Numbered from the stretch's first letter, positions 23,759 to 32,845 are shown. The stretch is DNA of 64,000 nt from Adhaeribacter swui (GCF_014217805.1 NZ_CP055154.1:62001-126000), one strand, 5' to 3'. Numbers and translations: made by a program. Notes: generated by a model not told the origin, from the letters alone.

Positions 23759-26155
23759 ATGGCAACTGAAACAGTTCAGATGAAAGTCTCCGGGTTAATG
23801 TGCTCTTTTTGCACCATGAGTGTAGAAACAGCGCTTAAAAAATATCCCGGGGTTAACAGCGTGATGGTAAACTTGGTACACGGCATTGTCCTGGTAGAAG
23901 CCGACATGGCCCGCATGAGCCGGGAAAAGTTAGCGGAGGCAGTCGAGAAGCTGGGCTATAACGTCTCTGCCACCGAAGTACAGCAATACAAAACCGACGA
24001 AGATCTATTTGAATTAATTAAACAACGGGGTACCATTGGAATGGTGCTCTCGGTAATTGATTTACTCGTTGATCCCATTAATATTTTCGCTCTCCCTGCC
24101 CAATATCGCGCTTGGTTTAGTTTTGCCGTAGCTGCCTTTGTACTGCTCTGGGTAGGTTATCCAGTGCTACGTAAAACCTTAATGGCGATTAGTCAGCGGG
24201 TGATAAATGCGAATGTGTTGCTTTCTGCTGGAGCTTGGGGTTCCTTCATCATTGGTACGTTGGCTCTATTTGATCCTAGCTGGCCTAACTTCTTACCCGT
24301 AGCAGCCTGGTTAATGTCGCTGCACTTATTCTTTGCTTATTTCAAATTAGATACCCGCAAAAAAGCATCCGAAGCCGTTCGGAAGTTGCTCTCTCTGCAA
24401 CCTCCTAAAGCCAGGGTTATGCGGGGCAACCAGCTACTAGAGGTTTTAACCAATGAAGTGACTATTGGCGAAGTAGTAGAGGTTAGACCGGGTGAGCGGC
24501 TCCCCCTGGATGGAATGGTAGTAGAAGGAGTTGCCAGTGTAGATGAATCCAGCTTTACCGGTGAATCCGTTCCCGTAACGAAAGAAAAAGGTTCTAGCGT
24601 TATTGGTGGTACGCTTAATTTAGATGGGGCATTGCAAGTACAAGTAACTAAAAAAGGTGCCGATTCATTCTTGAGCCAGATTGTACGCTTAATGAGTCAG
24701 ATTGCGGAGCGTAAACCGCCTATTGAGTTGCTGGCGGACCGGTTAATGAATTATTATGGTCCGGTAGTTTTTATCGTGGCTGGAATAGCTTTTACGGCCT
24801 GGGCTTTAGTAACCGGTAATTACAACCAGGCAACATTAGCCCTGATTACCACTATTATTATGGGTTATCCGTGTGCGTTAGGTATCACTACGCCTATGTT
24901 AGCCGCAATTGCGGGAGGAAAAGGTATTTCCATTGGCTTGCTCGTAAAAGCTAGTGAAGTGTTTCATGGTCTTTCTACTATTGATACTTTGGTATTTGAT
25001 AAAACCGGTACGCTGACTTACGGACGACCTACAGTGACCGACGTAGAAACATTTGGTTTGGACCAGCAACAGGTGCTAGCCTTAGCCGCTGCGGTGGAAA
25101 AGCAATCCGAGCATCCTTTAGGGCAAGCTATTCATTTCTACGCGCAACGGGAAGGGGTAATAAATCTTACCGTGAACGGGTTCCGGGCTACACCTGGCAA
25201 AGGGGTACAAGCTACGGTGGATGGGAAAGAGGTACTGGCTGGTAAACCTTCCTTTATAGCAGAACGGGGTATTGCTTTAAACCCGGAAGTTACTGCCAGA
25301 ATACAGGTTTTAAGCAGCCAAGGAAAAACAGTTACCACTTTAGCGTATGATGGGAAAGTAGTAGGCCTACTTTCTCTCCAGGATACTCCCCGTAGAGGAG
25401 CAGAGAACGTTATTGCTGTCTTACGCAAACGGGGTGTTAGAACGGTGATGCTGACCGGTGATACTCAACCAGTAGCTGAGGCCATTGGCAGAAAACTAGG
25501 TTTTGACGAAGTACGGGCAGAGTTATTACCGGCGGATAAGGTAGCTGCTATTGAATCCCTCCAGAAACAAAATAGAAAAGTGGCGATGGTGGGTGATGGG
25601 ATCAACGATGCCCCGGCTTTGGCTCAGTCTGATGTAGGCATTGCTATTGGTGCTGGAACAGATGTGGCCATTGAATCAGCGGGAGTTATCTTGATTGGTG
25701 ACCGCTTGGAGGATGTGGTGAATGCCCTGATATTAGGAAAAGCCAGTTACCGTACCTTAACCAGTAATGTAATGATAGCCGTTCTTTTCAATTTTGTAGG
25801 TATGGTGTTAGCTGCTTTGGGCTTGATAACCCCTTTACTAGCTATAAGCGTGATGATATTGAGCATCTTTGCTATTCTGCTTAACACCCTACGAATCCGA
25901 AACATTAAGTTGGAAAGAGCTACAGAAGCTAAACCCGAAGCATTAGCTCAGGTAGAGTTTAGTGTACCAAATATGGTTTGTGAAGGCTGTGCTGGGGCTA
26001 TTTCTACTACGTTAAAAGGATTATCCGGAGTACAGGAAGTAAAACCTAAGATATCCCAGAAGCACGTATACGTAAGTTATGAGCCAGGTAAAGTCGGGCA
26101 AGAACAACTGAAGGAGGCCCTTAAAAACTCCGGGTTTACTGCTATTGAGGTTTAA
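23759..26155 (+). CDS. P1B-type metal-transporting ATPase with two HMA domains and a YPC transmembrane motif
   Basis: The product has 798 residues. The N-terminal HMA domain has C15/C18 (GLMCSFC), and a second HMA domain sits at the C-terminus (NMVCEGC, about 730-798), an uncommon position. The ATPase core is complete: SSFTGES actuator loop, phosphorylation D414 in FDKTGTLT, SEHPLG, and GDGINDAPAL. The transmembrane metal motif is Y370-P371-C372 instead of CPC. The last helices read LFNFVG and MILSIF rather than the YN and MxxSS of copper pumps. Export of a soft metal from the cytoplasm is likely but the ion cannot be assigned. It lies between the CsoR-like gene and an HMA lipoprotein gene. 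Confidence 0.9.
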   Translation: MATETVQMKVSGLMCSFCTMSVETALKKYPGVNSVMVNLVHGIVLVEADMARMSREKLAEAVEKLGYNVSATEVQQYKTDEDLFELIKQRGTIGMVLSVIDLLVDPINIFALPAQYRAWFSFAVAAFVLLWVGYPVLRKTLMAISQRVINANVLLSAGAWGSFIIGTLALFDPSWPNFLPVAAWLMSLHLFFAYFKLDTRKKASEAVRKLLSLQPPKARVMRGNQLLEVLTNEVTIGEVVEVRPGERLPLDGMVVEGVASVDESSFTGESVPVTKEKGSSVIGGTLNLDGALQVQVTKKGADSFLSQIVRLMSQIAERKPPIELLADRLMNYYGPVVFIVAGIAFTAWALVTGNYNQATLALITTIIMGYPCALGITTPMLAAIAGGKGISIGLLVKASEVFHGLSTIDTLVFDKTGTLTYGRPTVTDVETFGLDQQQVLALAAAVEKQSEHPLGQAIHFYAQREGVINLTVNGFRATPGKGVQATVDGKEVLAGKPSFIAERGIALNPEVTARIQVLSSQGKTVTTLAYDGKVVGLLSLQDTPRRGAENVIAVLRKRGVRTVMLTGDTQPVAEAIGRKLGFDEVRAELLPADKVAAIESLQKQNRKVAMVGDGINDAPALAQSDVGIAIGAGTDVAIESAGVILIGDRLEDVVNALILGKASYRTLTSNVMIAVLFNFVGMVLAALGLITPLLAISVMILSIFAILLNTLRIRNIKLERATEAKPEALAQVEFSVPNMVCEGCAGAISTTLKGLSGVQEVKPKISQKHVYVSYEPGKVGQEQLKEALKNSGFTAIEV

Positions 26156-26175
26156 AAATAATATAATTATACTGT

Positions 26176-26568
26176 ATGAAATCCATATCCCTTTTCAAAA
26201 TGAGTGCTCTAACCAAATCTTTCGGCCTGTTTTCTTTCATTTTCATGGGCTTTGTTCTGCCTTCCTGCGGACAGCAGACAAACCAAAGCCAGCCAGTAGA
26301 AGCAAACGCGAAGGAACAAGTAACGGCGGGCTTGTCCGTTAAAACCGTAACGATGCCCGTGGAAGGCATGTCCTGTAGCGCCTGCGTTTCCAACGTGAAG
26401 AAAACGGTTACTGCCTTAACTGGTGTACAGAATGTAGCCGTTAGTCTGGAAAAAAGGCAGGCTACTATTACCTATGCCCAGGAGCAAATTTCTCCGGAGC
26501 AGATTAGCAAAGCTATCAATGACAAGGGCTATAAAACGGGTCAAGCTAGAGAAGAAAAGAAACAATAA
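26176..26568 (+). CDS. Envelope lipoprotein with HMA metal-binding domain
   Basis: The product has 130 residues. A hydrophobic leader ends in lipobox LPSC (FVLPSCGQQ), then a polar linker of about 25 residues, then one HMA domain: TVTMPVEGMSCSACVSNV with the CxxC pair, through NDKGYKTGQ. It should sit on the outer or inner membrane facing the periplasm and bind a soft metal, like a tethered MerP or CopZ. An internal ATG eight codons later is a possible start. It follows the ATPase by 20 bases and overlaps the next gene by 1 base, so all three are probably one transcript. Confidence 0.85.
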   Translation: MKSISLFKMSALTKSFGLFSFIFMGFVLPSCGQQTNQSQPVEANAKEQVTAGLSVKTVTMPVEGMSCSACVSNVKKTVTALTGVQNVAVSLEKRQATITYAQEQISPEQISKAINDKGYKTGQAREEKKQ

Positions 26569-27257
26569 TGACCCTCGAAGATTTTTTCCAGAGTTTTGGC
26601 TCCAGTCTCTCCCAAGGCTCCCTGTGGGCTTTGGGAATAGCGGTGTTGGCTGGGATGGTAGCTAGTGCTGTCTGCCCCTGTACCCTGCCGGTTGGGTTGG
26701 GAATGGCCGGTCTGGTGAGCAGCCATTCAGAAAGTAAATCTGGGCGTAACGGATTATGGATCGCGGTGGCCTTTTTTGCTGGGATTGTGGTGAATCTAAG
26801 TTTATTAGGAGCTTTAGCGGGAAGATTAGGTGCTATTCTTACCGAATCTTTTGGCATTTACTGGGCATTAGGCATGGCTCTTGTTTCTTTATTGGCGGCT
26901 ATTTTAGCTTTTTACGGTCCCCGTTTGAAAGAAAACCAACTTGCTTCTTTGCGTAAACCCGGGCTTGGTGGTGCCTTCTCCTACGGTTTTATTTTTAGCT
27001 TAGGAACTTCGGCAGCACCTTTGTTACTGTTATTATCGGTAGCGGCAACACAAGCAAGTCCTGTGTATGGCTTTTTATTAGCTCTAGCATTTGGATTAGG
27101 ACGTGGTTTGCCTTTCTTAATAGTAGGTGTTTTTGCCGGATCTGTTTCCCGCCTGGCTCGCTTAACTTGGTTACGTCGTACGATACAAGCTGTCAGTGGC
27201 TTTGCTTTGCTATTTGTAAGCGTTTACTATGCTACTGTTTTCGTAAATCTATTATAA
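26568..27257 (+). CDS. CcdA/DsbD-like membrane permease (possibly ArsG-family)
   Basis: The product has 229 residues in about six membrane segments. It has the two conserved helices of the CcdA/DsbD fold, each with a Pro-containing core: ASAVCPCTLPVGLG with a CPC triplet in the first, and GTSAAPLLLLLS in the second, where the usual cysteine is replaced by Ala. A thiol-relay of the CcdA kind would need both cysteines, so electron transfer is doubtful and transport is more likely. ArsG-type aromatic-arsenical permeases in Bacteroidota share this build, and the next operon is for arsenic, but the HMA lipoprotein upstream argues for a metal. Either reading is tentative. Confidence 0.75.
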   Translation: MTLEDFFQSFGSSLSQGSLWALGIAVLAGMVASAVCPCTLPVGLGMAGLVSSHSESKSGRNGLWIAVAFFAGIVVNLSLLGALAGRLGAILTESFGIYWALGMALVSLLAAILAFYGPRLKENQLASLRKPGLGGAFSYGFIFSLGTSAAPLLLLLSVAATQASPVYGFLLALAFGLGRGLPFLIVGVFAGSVSRLARLTWLRRTIQAVSGFALLFVSVYYATVFVNLL

Positions 27258-27356
27258 TCCTTTTTTACTTACCCTACCCCAATCTCTTTATTTAACTGTA
27301 ATTACCTAGACTTTGCTTTAAAAATATTATACAAAAGTTGTAAGTTTAAAATCTTA

Positions 27357-27372
27357 ATCGTAATATTACGAT
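27357..27372. promoter_or_regulatory. Perfect 16-bp palindrome, probable ArsR operator of the arsenic operon
   Basis: ATCGTAATATTACGAT is identical to its reverse complement and ends 21 bases before the arsR start codon. It differs from the palindrome upstream of the mer-like repressor, consistent with two repressors of separate specificity. A weak -7-like TAAGTTTA (27341-27348) lies just upstream. Confidence 0.8.
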
Positions 27373-27393
27373 GTAATTATTAGATATTGGAAG

Positions 27394-27723
27394 ATGGGCG
27401 TTACGAAAACACAAAATTTTACTGAAGCACAAAATCAGTTAGCCACCTTCGCCAAAGTACTGGGGCATCCTGCCCGGATTGCCATTTTGCAGTATTTACT
27501 CAAACAACAAACTTGCATTTGCAGTAACTTGGTGGATGAGTTACCCCTGGCTCAAGCTACTGTTTCGCAACACTTGAAAGAATTAAAAGCCGTAGGTCTA
27601 ATTATAGGCGAAATCGAAGGCACTAGCGTTTGTTATTGCATTAATGAACCAGTATGGGAGCAAGCCCGAGATATGCTGCTCAACTTGTTTACTTCGTCTA
27701 CGAAAACTCCTAAATGCTGTTAA
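27394..27723 (+). CDS. arsR: ArsR-family arsenite-responsive repressor
   Basis: The product has 109 residues. The winged helix shows LGHPARIAILQYLL, the metal-binding CIC at C41 and C43, and the DNA-recognition helix AQATVSQHLKELKAVG. A pair of cysteines closes the protein (KCC). C41-x-C43 plus a third thiol is the usual As(III) or Sb(III) site. It heads an operon with arsN2, arsM, a phosphoesterase and acr3; its stop overlaps the next start codon by one base (TAATG). A perfect palindrome 21 bases upstream should be its own operator. Confidence 0.93.
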   Translation: MGVTKTQNFTEAQNQLATFAKVLGHPARIAILQYLLKQQTCICSNLVDELPLAQATVSQHLKELKAVGLIIGEIEGTSVCYCINEPVWEQARDMLLNLFTSSTKTPKCC

Positions 27724-28178
27724 TGATGGAAACCAAGAACACCATCAACACAATTCAAATAGCTAAGGCATCCCACCGAGCTGCTATCATAGACTTCTTA
27801 GAATCGCTTCATCTACCGACCGTAGATTTACCTTTATCGCTGGATAATTTTATTATTGTTCCCGATAAAGAGACGATATTAGGAAGCTGCGGTTTGGAGT
27901 TATACGGTTCCATAGCGTTACTACGGTCTTTAGGGGTTGCTACCCACTTACAAGGACAAGGTTTAGGTAATTTACTTTATCGGGCTTCTCTGGATCTGGC
28001 ACAAGAAAAAGGTGTTGCAGAAATATATCTGATTACTTCTACGGCGGCCGATTTCTTCTTAAAACAAGGCTTTAGGAAAGTAGAACGGGCGCAGGTGCCA
28101 ACGGCGATACAACAAACTGCCCAATTTACTTCAGTGTGCCCTTCTTCGGCTACCATTATGCACAAGGAATTAACTTAA
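27723..28178 (+). CDS. arsN2: GNAT N-acetyltransferase of the ArsN2 arsenic-resistance type
   Basis: Counted from the ATG at 27723 the enzyme has 151 residues. The acetyl-CoA loop is seen in LGVATHLQGQGLGNLL, preceded by the strand ALLRSL. The C-terminal FFLKQGFRKVERAQVPTAIQ and FTSVCPSSATIM segments are characteristic of ArsN2. Related ArsN enzymes acetylate organoarsenicals such as arsinothricin, and ArsN2's own substrate is less certain. Three start codons are possible (27714, 27723, 27726); 27723 gives the TAATG overlap with arsR. It lies second in the arsenic operon. Confidence 0.82.
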   Translation: MMETKNTINTIQIAKASHRAAIIDFLESLHLPTVDLPLSLDNFIIVPDKETILGSCGLELYGSIALLRSLGVATHLQGQGLGNLLYRASLDLAQEKGVAEIYLITSTAADFFLKQGFRKVERAQVPTAIQQTAQFTSVCPSSATIMHKELT

Positions 28179-28232
28179 AAAATTTGCTTTTAATCATCGT
28201 AATAAAACAATAAACCGATAAATTTTAAAATT

Positions 28233-29075
28233 ATGAAAACCGCTGAAGAACTAAAACAAATTGTAAAAGAAAAGTACGGCGAAATAGCGCTCCAAAGTAA
28301 AGAGCAAAACGAAAGTTCCTGTTGTGGGGCTACTAGTTGCTGTTCGACCGACATCACTATCATGGCGGAAGATTACTCCCAGCTTCCCGGGTACCAATCA
28401 ACGGCTGACTTAGGCTTAGGGTGCGGCTTACCGACGGAATACGCGCACCTGAAAGAAGGCGATACTGTCCTGGATTTAGGATCCGGTGCGGGGAATGATT
28501 GCTTTGTGGCTCGGTCTGTTGTAGGGGAAACTGGTAGAGTGATCGGAGTAGATATGACCGAAGCCATGATTCAGAAAGCAAAAGCTAACACGCAAAAATT
28601 AGGCTTCACCAACGTGGAGTTTCGCCTGGGAGAAATTGAAGATCTACCCTTAGCGGCTAACCGGGTGGATGTTGTGGTAAGTAACTGCGTATTAAATCTG
28701 GTACCCAATAAAGAACAGGCTTTTAAAGAAACTTACCGGGTTTTAAAGCCCAAAGGCCATTTCAGTATATCCGATGTAGTCCTGGAAGGCGAATTACCCG
28801 CTGGTTTACAAAAAGCTGCCGAAATGTACGCCGGTTGCGTATCCGGGGCCATTCAGCAGGAAGAATACCTCGGCATCATCGCGCGAACTGGGTTTACGAA
28901 CGTGCAAGTACAGAAAAAACGGCTGATTACGCTGCCCGACGATTTATTAGCTAATTACTTATCAGCGGAAGAACTAGCCGCCTATAAAGCGAGCGGTACC
29001 GGCATTTACAGCATCACGGTGTACGCGGAAAAACCCGATGCTTCTTGCTGTGCTCCCGGCTCTGGTTGCTGCTAA
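28233..29075 (+). CDS. arsM: Arsenite S-adenosylmethionine methyltransferase
   Basis: The product has 280 residues. It methylates trivalent arsenic using S-adenosylmethionine in the cytoplasm. The SAM loop is VLDLGSGAGND (79-89) with acidic D107 in VIGVD. The three cysteines that bind As(III) in characterised ArsM proteins are in place: C64 (GLGCGLP), C152 (VSNCVLNL) and C202 (AGCVSGA). Extra pairs occur at C30/C31 and C36/C37 and at the C-terminus (SCC, GCC), common in bacterial ArsM. It is the third gene of the operon, 54 bases after arsN2. Confidence 0.95.
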   Translation: MKTAEELKQIVKEKYGEIALQSKEQNESSCCGATSCCSTDITIMAEDYSQLPGYQSTADLGLGCGLPTEYAHLKEGDTVLDLGSGAGNDCFVARSVVGETGRVIGVDMTEAMIQKAKANTQKLGFTNVEFRLGEIEDLPLAANRVDVVVSNCVLNLVPNKEQAFKETYRVLKPKGHFSISDVVLEGELPAGLQKAAEMYAGCVSGAIQQEEYLGIIARTGFTNVQVQKKRLITLPDDLLANYLSAEELAAYKASGTGIYSITVYAEKPDASCCAPGSGCC

Positions 29076-29105
29076 TCTTTCGAAAGAACCTGAAACAAAT
29101 AACTC

Positions 29106-29885
29106 ATGAGAATCGCTCTTTTCAGTGATATTCACGCCAATCTACCCGCTTTAGAAGCGGTACTAGCTGATATGGACCAGCAAAATCTGGATGCCGTTTA
29201 TTGTCTCGGGGACCTGGTCGGTTACGCTACCTGGCCCAACGAAGTAGTAGCCGAGATTCGGAAAAGAAAAATCCCAACGATTGCGGGCAATTACGATGAA
29301 GGCGTAGGATTAGGTAGCCCTAACTGCGGGTGCGCCTACAAAACGGACTGCGAAAAAGATTTAGGGCAACAATCTATTGATTATACCAATTTCGTGATAA
29401 CCGATGAAAACCGGAACTATCTGCGGATGCTCCCCCGGCACTTACGAGTAATCTTCCAGGACAACTCTGACCAAGCTAATAAGATCGAAATGCTCTTGGT
29501 ACACGGCAGTCCCCGGAAAATCAATGAATACCTGTTTGAAGACCGACCCGAGAAAAGCTTTTTACGGATGATGGAAGAAGCTCGGGCGGACATCTTGTTT
29601 TTTGGCCATACCCATAAACCTTACCACCGGGCCATGCCTTACGAGCACGAAGGCCACACGCGTTATCGGCACGCGATTAACATTGGCTCCGTGGGTAAGC
29701 CCAAAGATGGCGATCCGCGCAGCTGCTACGTGATTCTAGAGCTAACGCCGGAGAGTAATTTAACTGCGCCCGATAGTATCCGGGTAGAATTTGTGCGGGT
29801 AGCCTACGACGTAGAAAAAGCGGCTCAGGCCGTAGAAGCCAGTCCTTTACCGAATGAATTTGCTGAGATGCTGCGCACGGCTTAA
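29106..29885 (+). CDS. Calcineurin-like metallophosphoesterase of the arsenic operon
   Basis: A cytoplasmic protein of 259 residues. The dimetal motifs appear in order: SDIH (7-10), GDLVG, GNYD, then VHGSPR and GHTHKP near residue 170. This fits the YfcE/MJ0936 branch. An insert with NCGCAYKTDCEKD holds three cysteines and might confer metal or arsenic binding, which is inference. Members of this family recur beside arsM and acr3 in Bacteroidota, but the substrate is not known to me. It is 30 bases after arsM and 30 before acr3. Confidence 0.88.
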   Translation: MRIALFSDIHANLPALEAVLADMDQQNLDAVYCLGDLVGYATWPNEVVAEIRKRKIPTIAGNYDEGVGLGSPNCGCAYKTDCEKDLGQQSIDYTNFVITDENRNYLRMLPRHLRVIFQDNSDQANKIEMLLVHGSPRKINEYLFEDRPEKSFLRMMEEARADILFFGHTHKPYHRAMPYEHEGHTRYRHAINIGSVGKPKDGDPRSCYVILELTPESNLTAPDSIRVEFVRVAYDVEKAAQAVEASPLPNEFAEMLRTA

Positions 29886-29915
29886 AACCAATAATGAAAT
29901 TTAAAAAGAAAAAGA

Positions 29916-30995
29916 ATGAGTCAATGTACCGTAGATAAAAGAAAGAAGCTTTCCTGCTTAGATCAGTTTTTAACACTGTGGATTTTCCTGGCGATGGCCA
30001 TTGGGGTATTGATTGGCTACGTATATCCGCAAAGTGAAAGCATTATTAATGCCTTCCAGGTGGGCACCGTAAACGTGCCGATTGCCATTGGATTAATCTT
30101 AATGATGTATCCTCCTTTAGCGAAAGTAAAATACAATCAGTTAGGGCGCGTCTTCCAAAACGTAAAAGTAATTACGCTTTCGCTGGTCTTAAACTGGATC
30201 GTTGGGCCAATTTTAATGTTTTTGCTGGCCATTATTTTCTTGCGGGATTATCCCGAATACATGGTGGGTATAATCCTGATTGGTTTAGCCCGCTGTATTG
30301 CCATGGTTTTAGTCTGGAACGAACTAGCCGAAGGAGATCGGGAATACGCGGCTGGTTTAGTAGCCTTTAACAGTATTTTCCAGGTGTTGTTTTACAGCAT
30401 TTTTGCTTACGTTTTTATTACGGTGCTGCCGACCTGGTTTGGCCTGGAAGGGAAGATAGTTGACATCGGCATGGGTGCTATTGCCGAAAGCGTAGCGATT
30501 TACTTAGGCATCCCTTTTTTGCTGGGTTTTCTCTCCAGCTTTATTTTACGCCGGTTAAAAGGAGATGTGTGGTACCAGCAAGTATTTATTCCCGCGATTA
30601 GTCCTATTACCTTAATTGCTTTGCTCTTTACCATTGTAGTCATGTTTAGCTTAAAAGGTAACTTGATTGTGCGTATTCCATTGGATGTAATCCGGATTGC
30701 GGTTCCTTTAGTTATTTACTTTGCTATCATGTTTGTGGTAAGTATTTACCTGGGCAAAGCTTTGGGAGCTAATTATGCGCAGAATGCTTCGGTGGCTTTT
30801 ACCGCTACCGGCAATAATTTTGAATTAGCGATTGCGGTGGCCATTGGGGTTTTTGGGTTGAATTCCGGGCAAGCTTTTGCGGGAGTAGTAGGCCCACTCA
30901 TTGAAGTACCCGCTTTAATCGGACTGGTTAATTTAGCCTACTGGTTCCGGAGGAAATATTATAAACAAGCGGCCGAAGTACAGCCAATTGTTTAA
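29916..30995 (+). CDS. acr3: ACR3-family arsenite efflux transporter
   Basis: The product has 359 residues with ten predicted membrane segments. It extrudes As(III) (and in some members Sb(III)) using the proton gradient. The essential conserved cysteine is C127 in [15 protein letters not shown], and the helix [18 protein letters not shown] with its ATGN-FE residues is the ACR3 signature. The N-terminus has two further cysteines before the first helix. It is the last gene of the arsenic operon, with a terminator 76 bases after its stop. Confidence 0.95.
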   Translation: MSQCTVDKRKKLSCLDQFLTLWIFLAMAIGVLIGYVYPQSESIINAFQVGTVNVPIAIGLILMMYPPLAKVKYNQLGRVFQNVKVITLSLVLNWIVGPILMFLLAIIFLRDYPEYMVGIILIGLARCIAMVLVWNELAEGDREYAAGLVAFNSIFQVLFYSIFAYVFITVLPTWFGLEGKIVDIGMGAIAESVAIYLGIPFLLGFLSSFILRRLKGDVWYQQVFIPAISPITLIALLFTIVVMFSLKGNLIVRIPLDVIRIAVPLVIYFAIMFVVSIYLGKALGANYAQNASVAFTATGNNFELAIAVAIGVFGLNSGQAFAGVVGPLIEVPALIGLVNLAYWFRRKYYKQAAEVQPIV

Positions 30996-31070
30996 AAGAA
31001 ACTTTGCCCCTAGTGGTGAGAGACTAGGGACAAATACACCGGAAGGTTTAGTCTCTACCTGCAAGTGGGA

Positions 31071-31096
31071 GCCTGTCAGTACTGGCAGGCTTTTTT
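31071..31096 (+). terminator. Rho-independent terminator of the arsenic operon
   Basis: GCCTGTCAG (31071-31079) pairs with CTGGCAGGC (31082-31090), including one G-U pair, with a 2-base loop and six T's right after (31091-31096). Upstream at 31019-31056 AGAGACT and AGTCTCT form a weaker outer stem. Confidence 0.92.
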
Positions 31097-31286
31097 GCTT
31101 TTATACTCGGATTTGCATTGGCCTTCCCTCCTATTTTTAGATAAATATCCGAGCAAATCTTATAAATACCGTAAGTGCCGTTATGTAAAATTAGGCTGTT
31201 GGACAGTATCTAGCTGCATTAAAACCAGTACAAGTAAAACCAACAAATCCGGAGAAATTAGAAATACTTATTCATAAACTAAACTG

Positions 31287-31598
31287 ATGAACCTGAATCA
31301 AACTCTTTCTTTATCTTGTAAGTTAACCAACCCGGAATTACAACAACGGAAAAAAAAGGCAATCTCTAACCTAAACCAGCTTTTGCTCGAAAAGCAAGAA
31401 TTAGCAAATGGGTACAGCTACCGCTTTGCTGGTAGTGATCCAATGATTGATTTAGTAACCGACTTTGTTAAAATCGAAAGGTTGTGCTGCGACTTCTTTC
31501 ATTTTAATATGGCGATTTCGAACGATAATATCCTTTGGCTAACCATCACGGGTCCGGAGAGGGTAAAAAATTTTATTGCTAAAGAGTTAGAATTGTAA
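31287..31598 (+). CDS. Small conserved protein with ERLCCDFF motif
   Basis: The product has 103 residues and no signal peptide. The start SLSCKLTNPELQQRKKKAI and the core KIERLCCDFFHFNMAI, with an adjacent cysteine pair and aromatic residues, recall small unnamed proteins found next to metal-resistance genes. The fold appears to be two helices and four strands. The Cys pair could bind a soft metal, but no test is known to me. The next gene (YnfA-like) starts at the base after its stop, so they are one unit. Confidence 0.65.
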   Translation: MNLNQTLSLSCKLTNPELQQRKKKAISNLNQLLLEKQELANGYSYRFAGSDPMIDLVTDFVKIERLCCDFFHFNMAISNDNILWLTITGPERVKNFIAKELEL

Positions 31599-31928
31599 GT
31601 GGATATACTAAAATCATTAACCGTATTTTTCTTGGCTGGCCTTTGTGAAATAGGCGGCGGTTACTTAGTCTGGTTATGGCTGAAAGAAGATAAACCCGGG
31701 TGGTATGGCCTATTAGGAGGTATTATACTGGCGTTATACGGCATAGTAGCTACCTGGCAAACGGCTAGTTTTGGCCGAGTATACGCCGCTTATGGTGGAA
31801 TTTTTATCATAATGGCACTGGTATGGGCTTGGCAGGTGGATGATTTCAAGCCGGATAACTACGATATCTTAGGCGCCTTAATTGCGTTAATAGGAGTTTG
31901 TATAATTATGTATATGCCGCGAAACTAA
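31599..31928 (+). CDS. YnfA/UPF0060 family small membrane protein
   Basis: The product has 109 residues and four membrane helices. Family markers are FLAGLCEIGGGYLVWLWL in the first helix, GLLGGIILALYGIVATWQ in the second, and FGRVYAAYGGIFIIMALVWAW in the third. YnfA proteins resemble small-multidrug-resistance transporters and have been linked to toxicant efflux. It starts with GTG directly after the stop of the Cys-pair gene in the same frame, so read-through or coupled translation is possible. It lies just after the arsenic operon. Confidence 0.9.
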   Translation: MDILKSLTVFFLAGLCEIGGGYLVWLWLKEDKPGWYGLLGGIILALYGIVATWQTASFGRVYAAYGGIFIIMALVWAWQVDDFKPDNYDILGALIALIGVCIIMYMPRN

Positions 31929-32011
31929 AGGCGTATAGATTTTTATAATGCTTTGCTCTCTCTGACTATTGAAGCCATTAGCTATCCTGCACCCGGTGGA
32001 TAGAATTAATA

Positions 32012-32845
32012 TCAATTTAGATGGAAGACCATCCCTAACCCTAAGGCTCCGTTAGGCAATATAGTAGGCATTAATTGAGAATTCAGGCCTTTGTTCTTAA
32101 ACCACCGGTCATGCGCCAGATATACTAAATTAGTAGACAGAATGCCTACTCCGGCCCCGGCCAATACATCCGATAACCAGTGAGCATCGTTCAGAATTCG
32201 CATAACCCCGGTAGCTGAAGCGATGGTATAACTTCCTATTCCAATCCATTTGCTTTTACCTCGGAACTCTCTGCTTACCATAGTAGCTACTACGAAGGCA
32301 TAAGTAGTGTGACCAGACGGAAATGCATACCGTTTGCCGTTAGGACGGTCTACATCAGTAACTTTTTTCATAGGCCACATAATTGCGGAGGATAGCGCGC
32401 CAGAAGCAGCCAACAGTCCGATTTGCCGCCTGAAATCGTGTCTATTCTGGGATGAGAAAATATCAAAGGCTACTAATCCTACTGCTGGAGCAAAAAACAG
32501 ATAATCATCTATATTGGTGTTGAATCTGGGAAATGATTTTATGCGCAGGTCATAACGTGCGTCTTGCCGGTCATAGAGGTTGTTGTCAATGACGAGCAGA
32601 CCTGCTCCAATCAAAATAGTTGGCATAATTATACCTCGTCGTAAATTACCTTTACGGAGGTAGGAATCACGGGAATCTGCTGGCTTTTTTACCAGCGCGG
32701 TGTCAGCTAGTAAGGTATTGGTTTTAAGTGAATCACTGACTACCTGAGCTAAGGCTGGAGCAGGTAAGAGCACCAACCAAAGACTAGTGAGTAACGCTAG
32801 CTGATATAATTGATGAAAAAGAGAGGTGTTGTGGGGATTTGTCAT
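32012..32845 (-). CDS. PAP2-family membrane phosphatase
   Basis: The product has 277 residues, with an N-terminal signal peptide (LLPAPALAQ) and several membrane segments. The three PAP2 motifs are present: KKVTDVDRPNG, FPSGHTTYAF, and LNDAHWLSDVLAG. It should dephosphorylate a lipid phosphate (undecaprenyl or phosphatidate type) on the periplasmic face. It lies 79 bases downstream of zntA on the same strand and may share its transcript. A direct link to metal resistance is not evident. Confidence 0.9.
   Translation of the reverse strand: MTNPHNTSLFHQLYQLALLTSLWLVLLPAPALAQVVSDSLKTNTLLADTALVKKPADSRDSYLRKGNLRRGIIMPTILIGAGLLVIDNNLYDRQDARYDLRIKSFPRFNTNIDDYLFFAPAVGLVAFDIFSSQNRHDFRRQIGLLAASGALSSAIMWPMKKVTDVDRPNGKRYAFPSGHTTYAFVVATMVSREFRGKSKWIGIGSYTIASATGVMRILNDAHWLSDVLAGAGVGILSTNLVYLAHDRWFKNKGLNSQLMPTILPNGALGLGMVFHLN

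Noticed and set aside
31065-31277. Possible 70-residue gene after the arsenic operon
   Set aside because: It spans the operon terminator hairpin and has no protein-like pattern.
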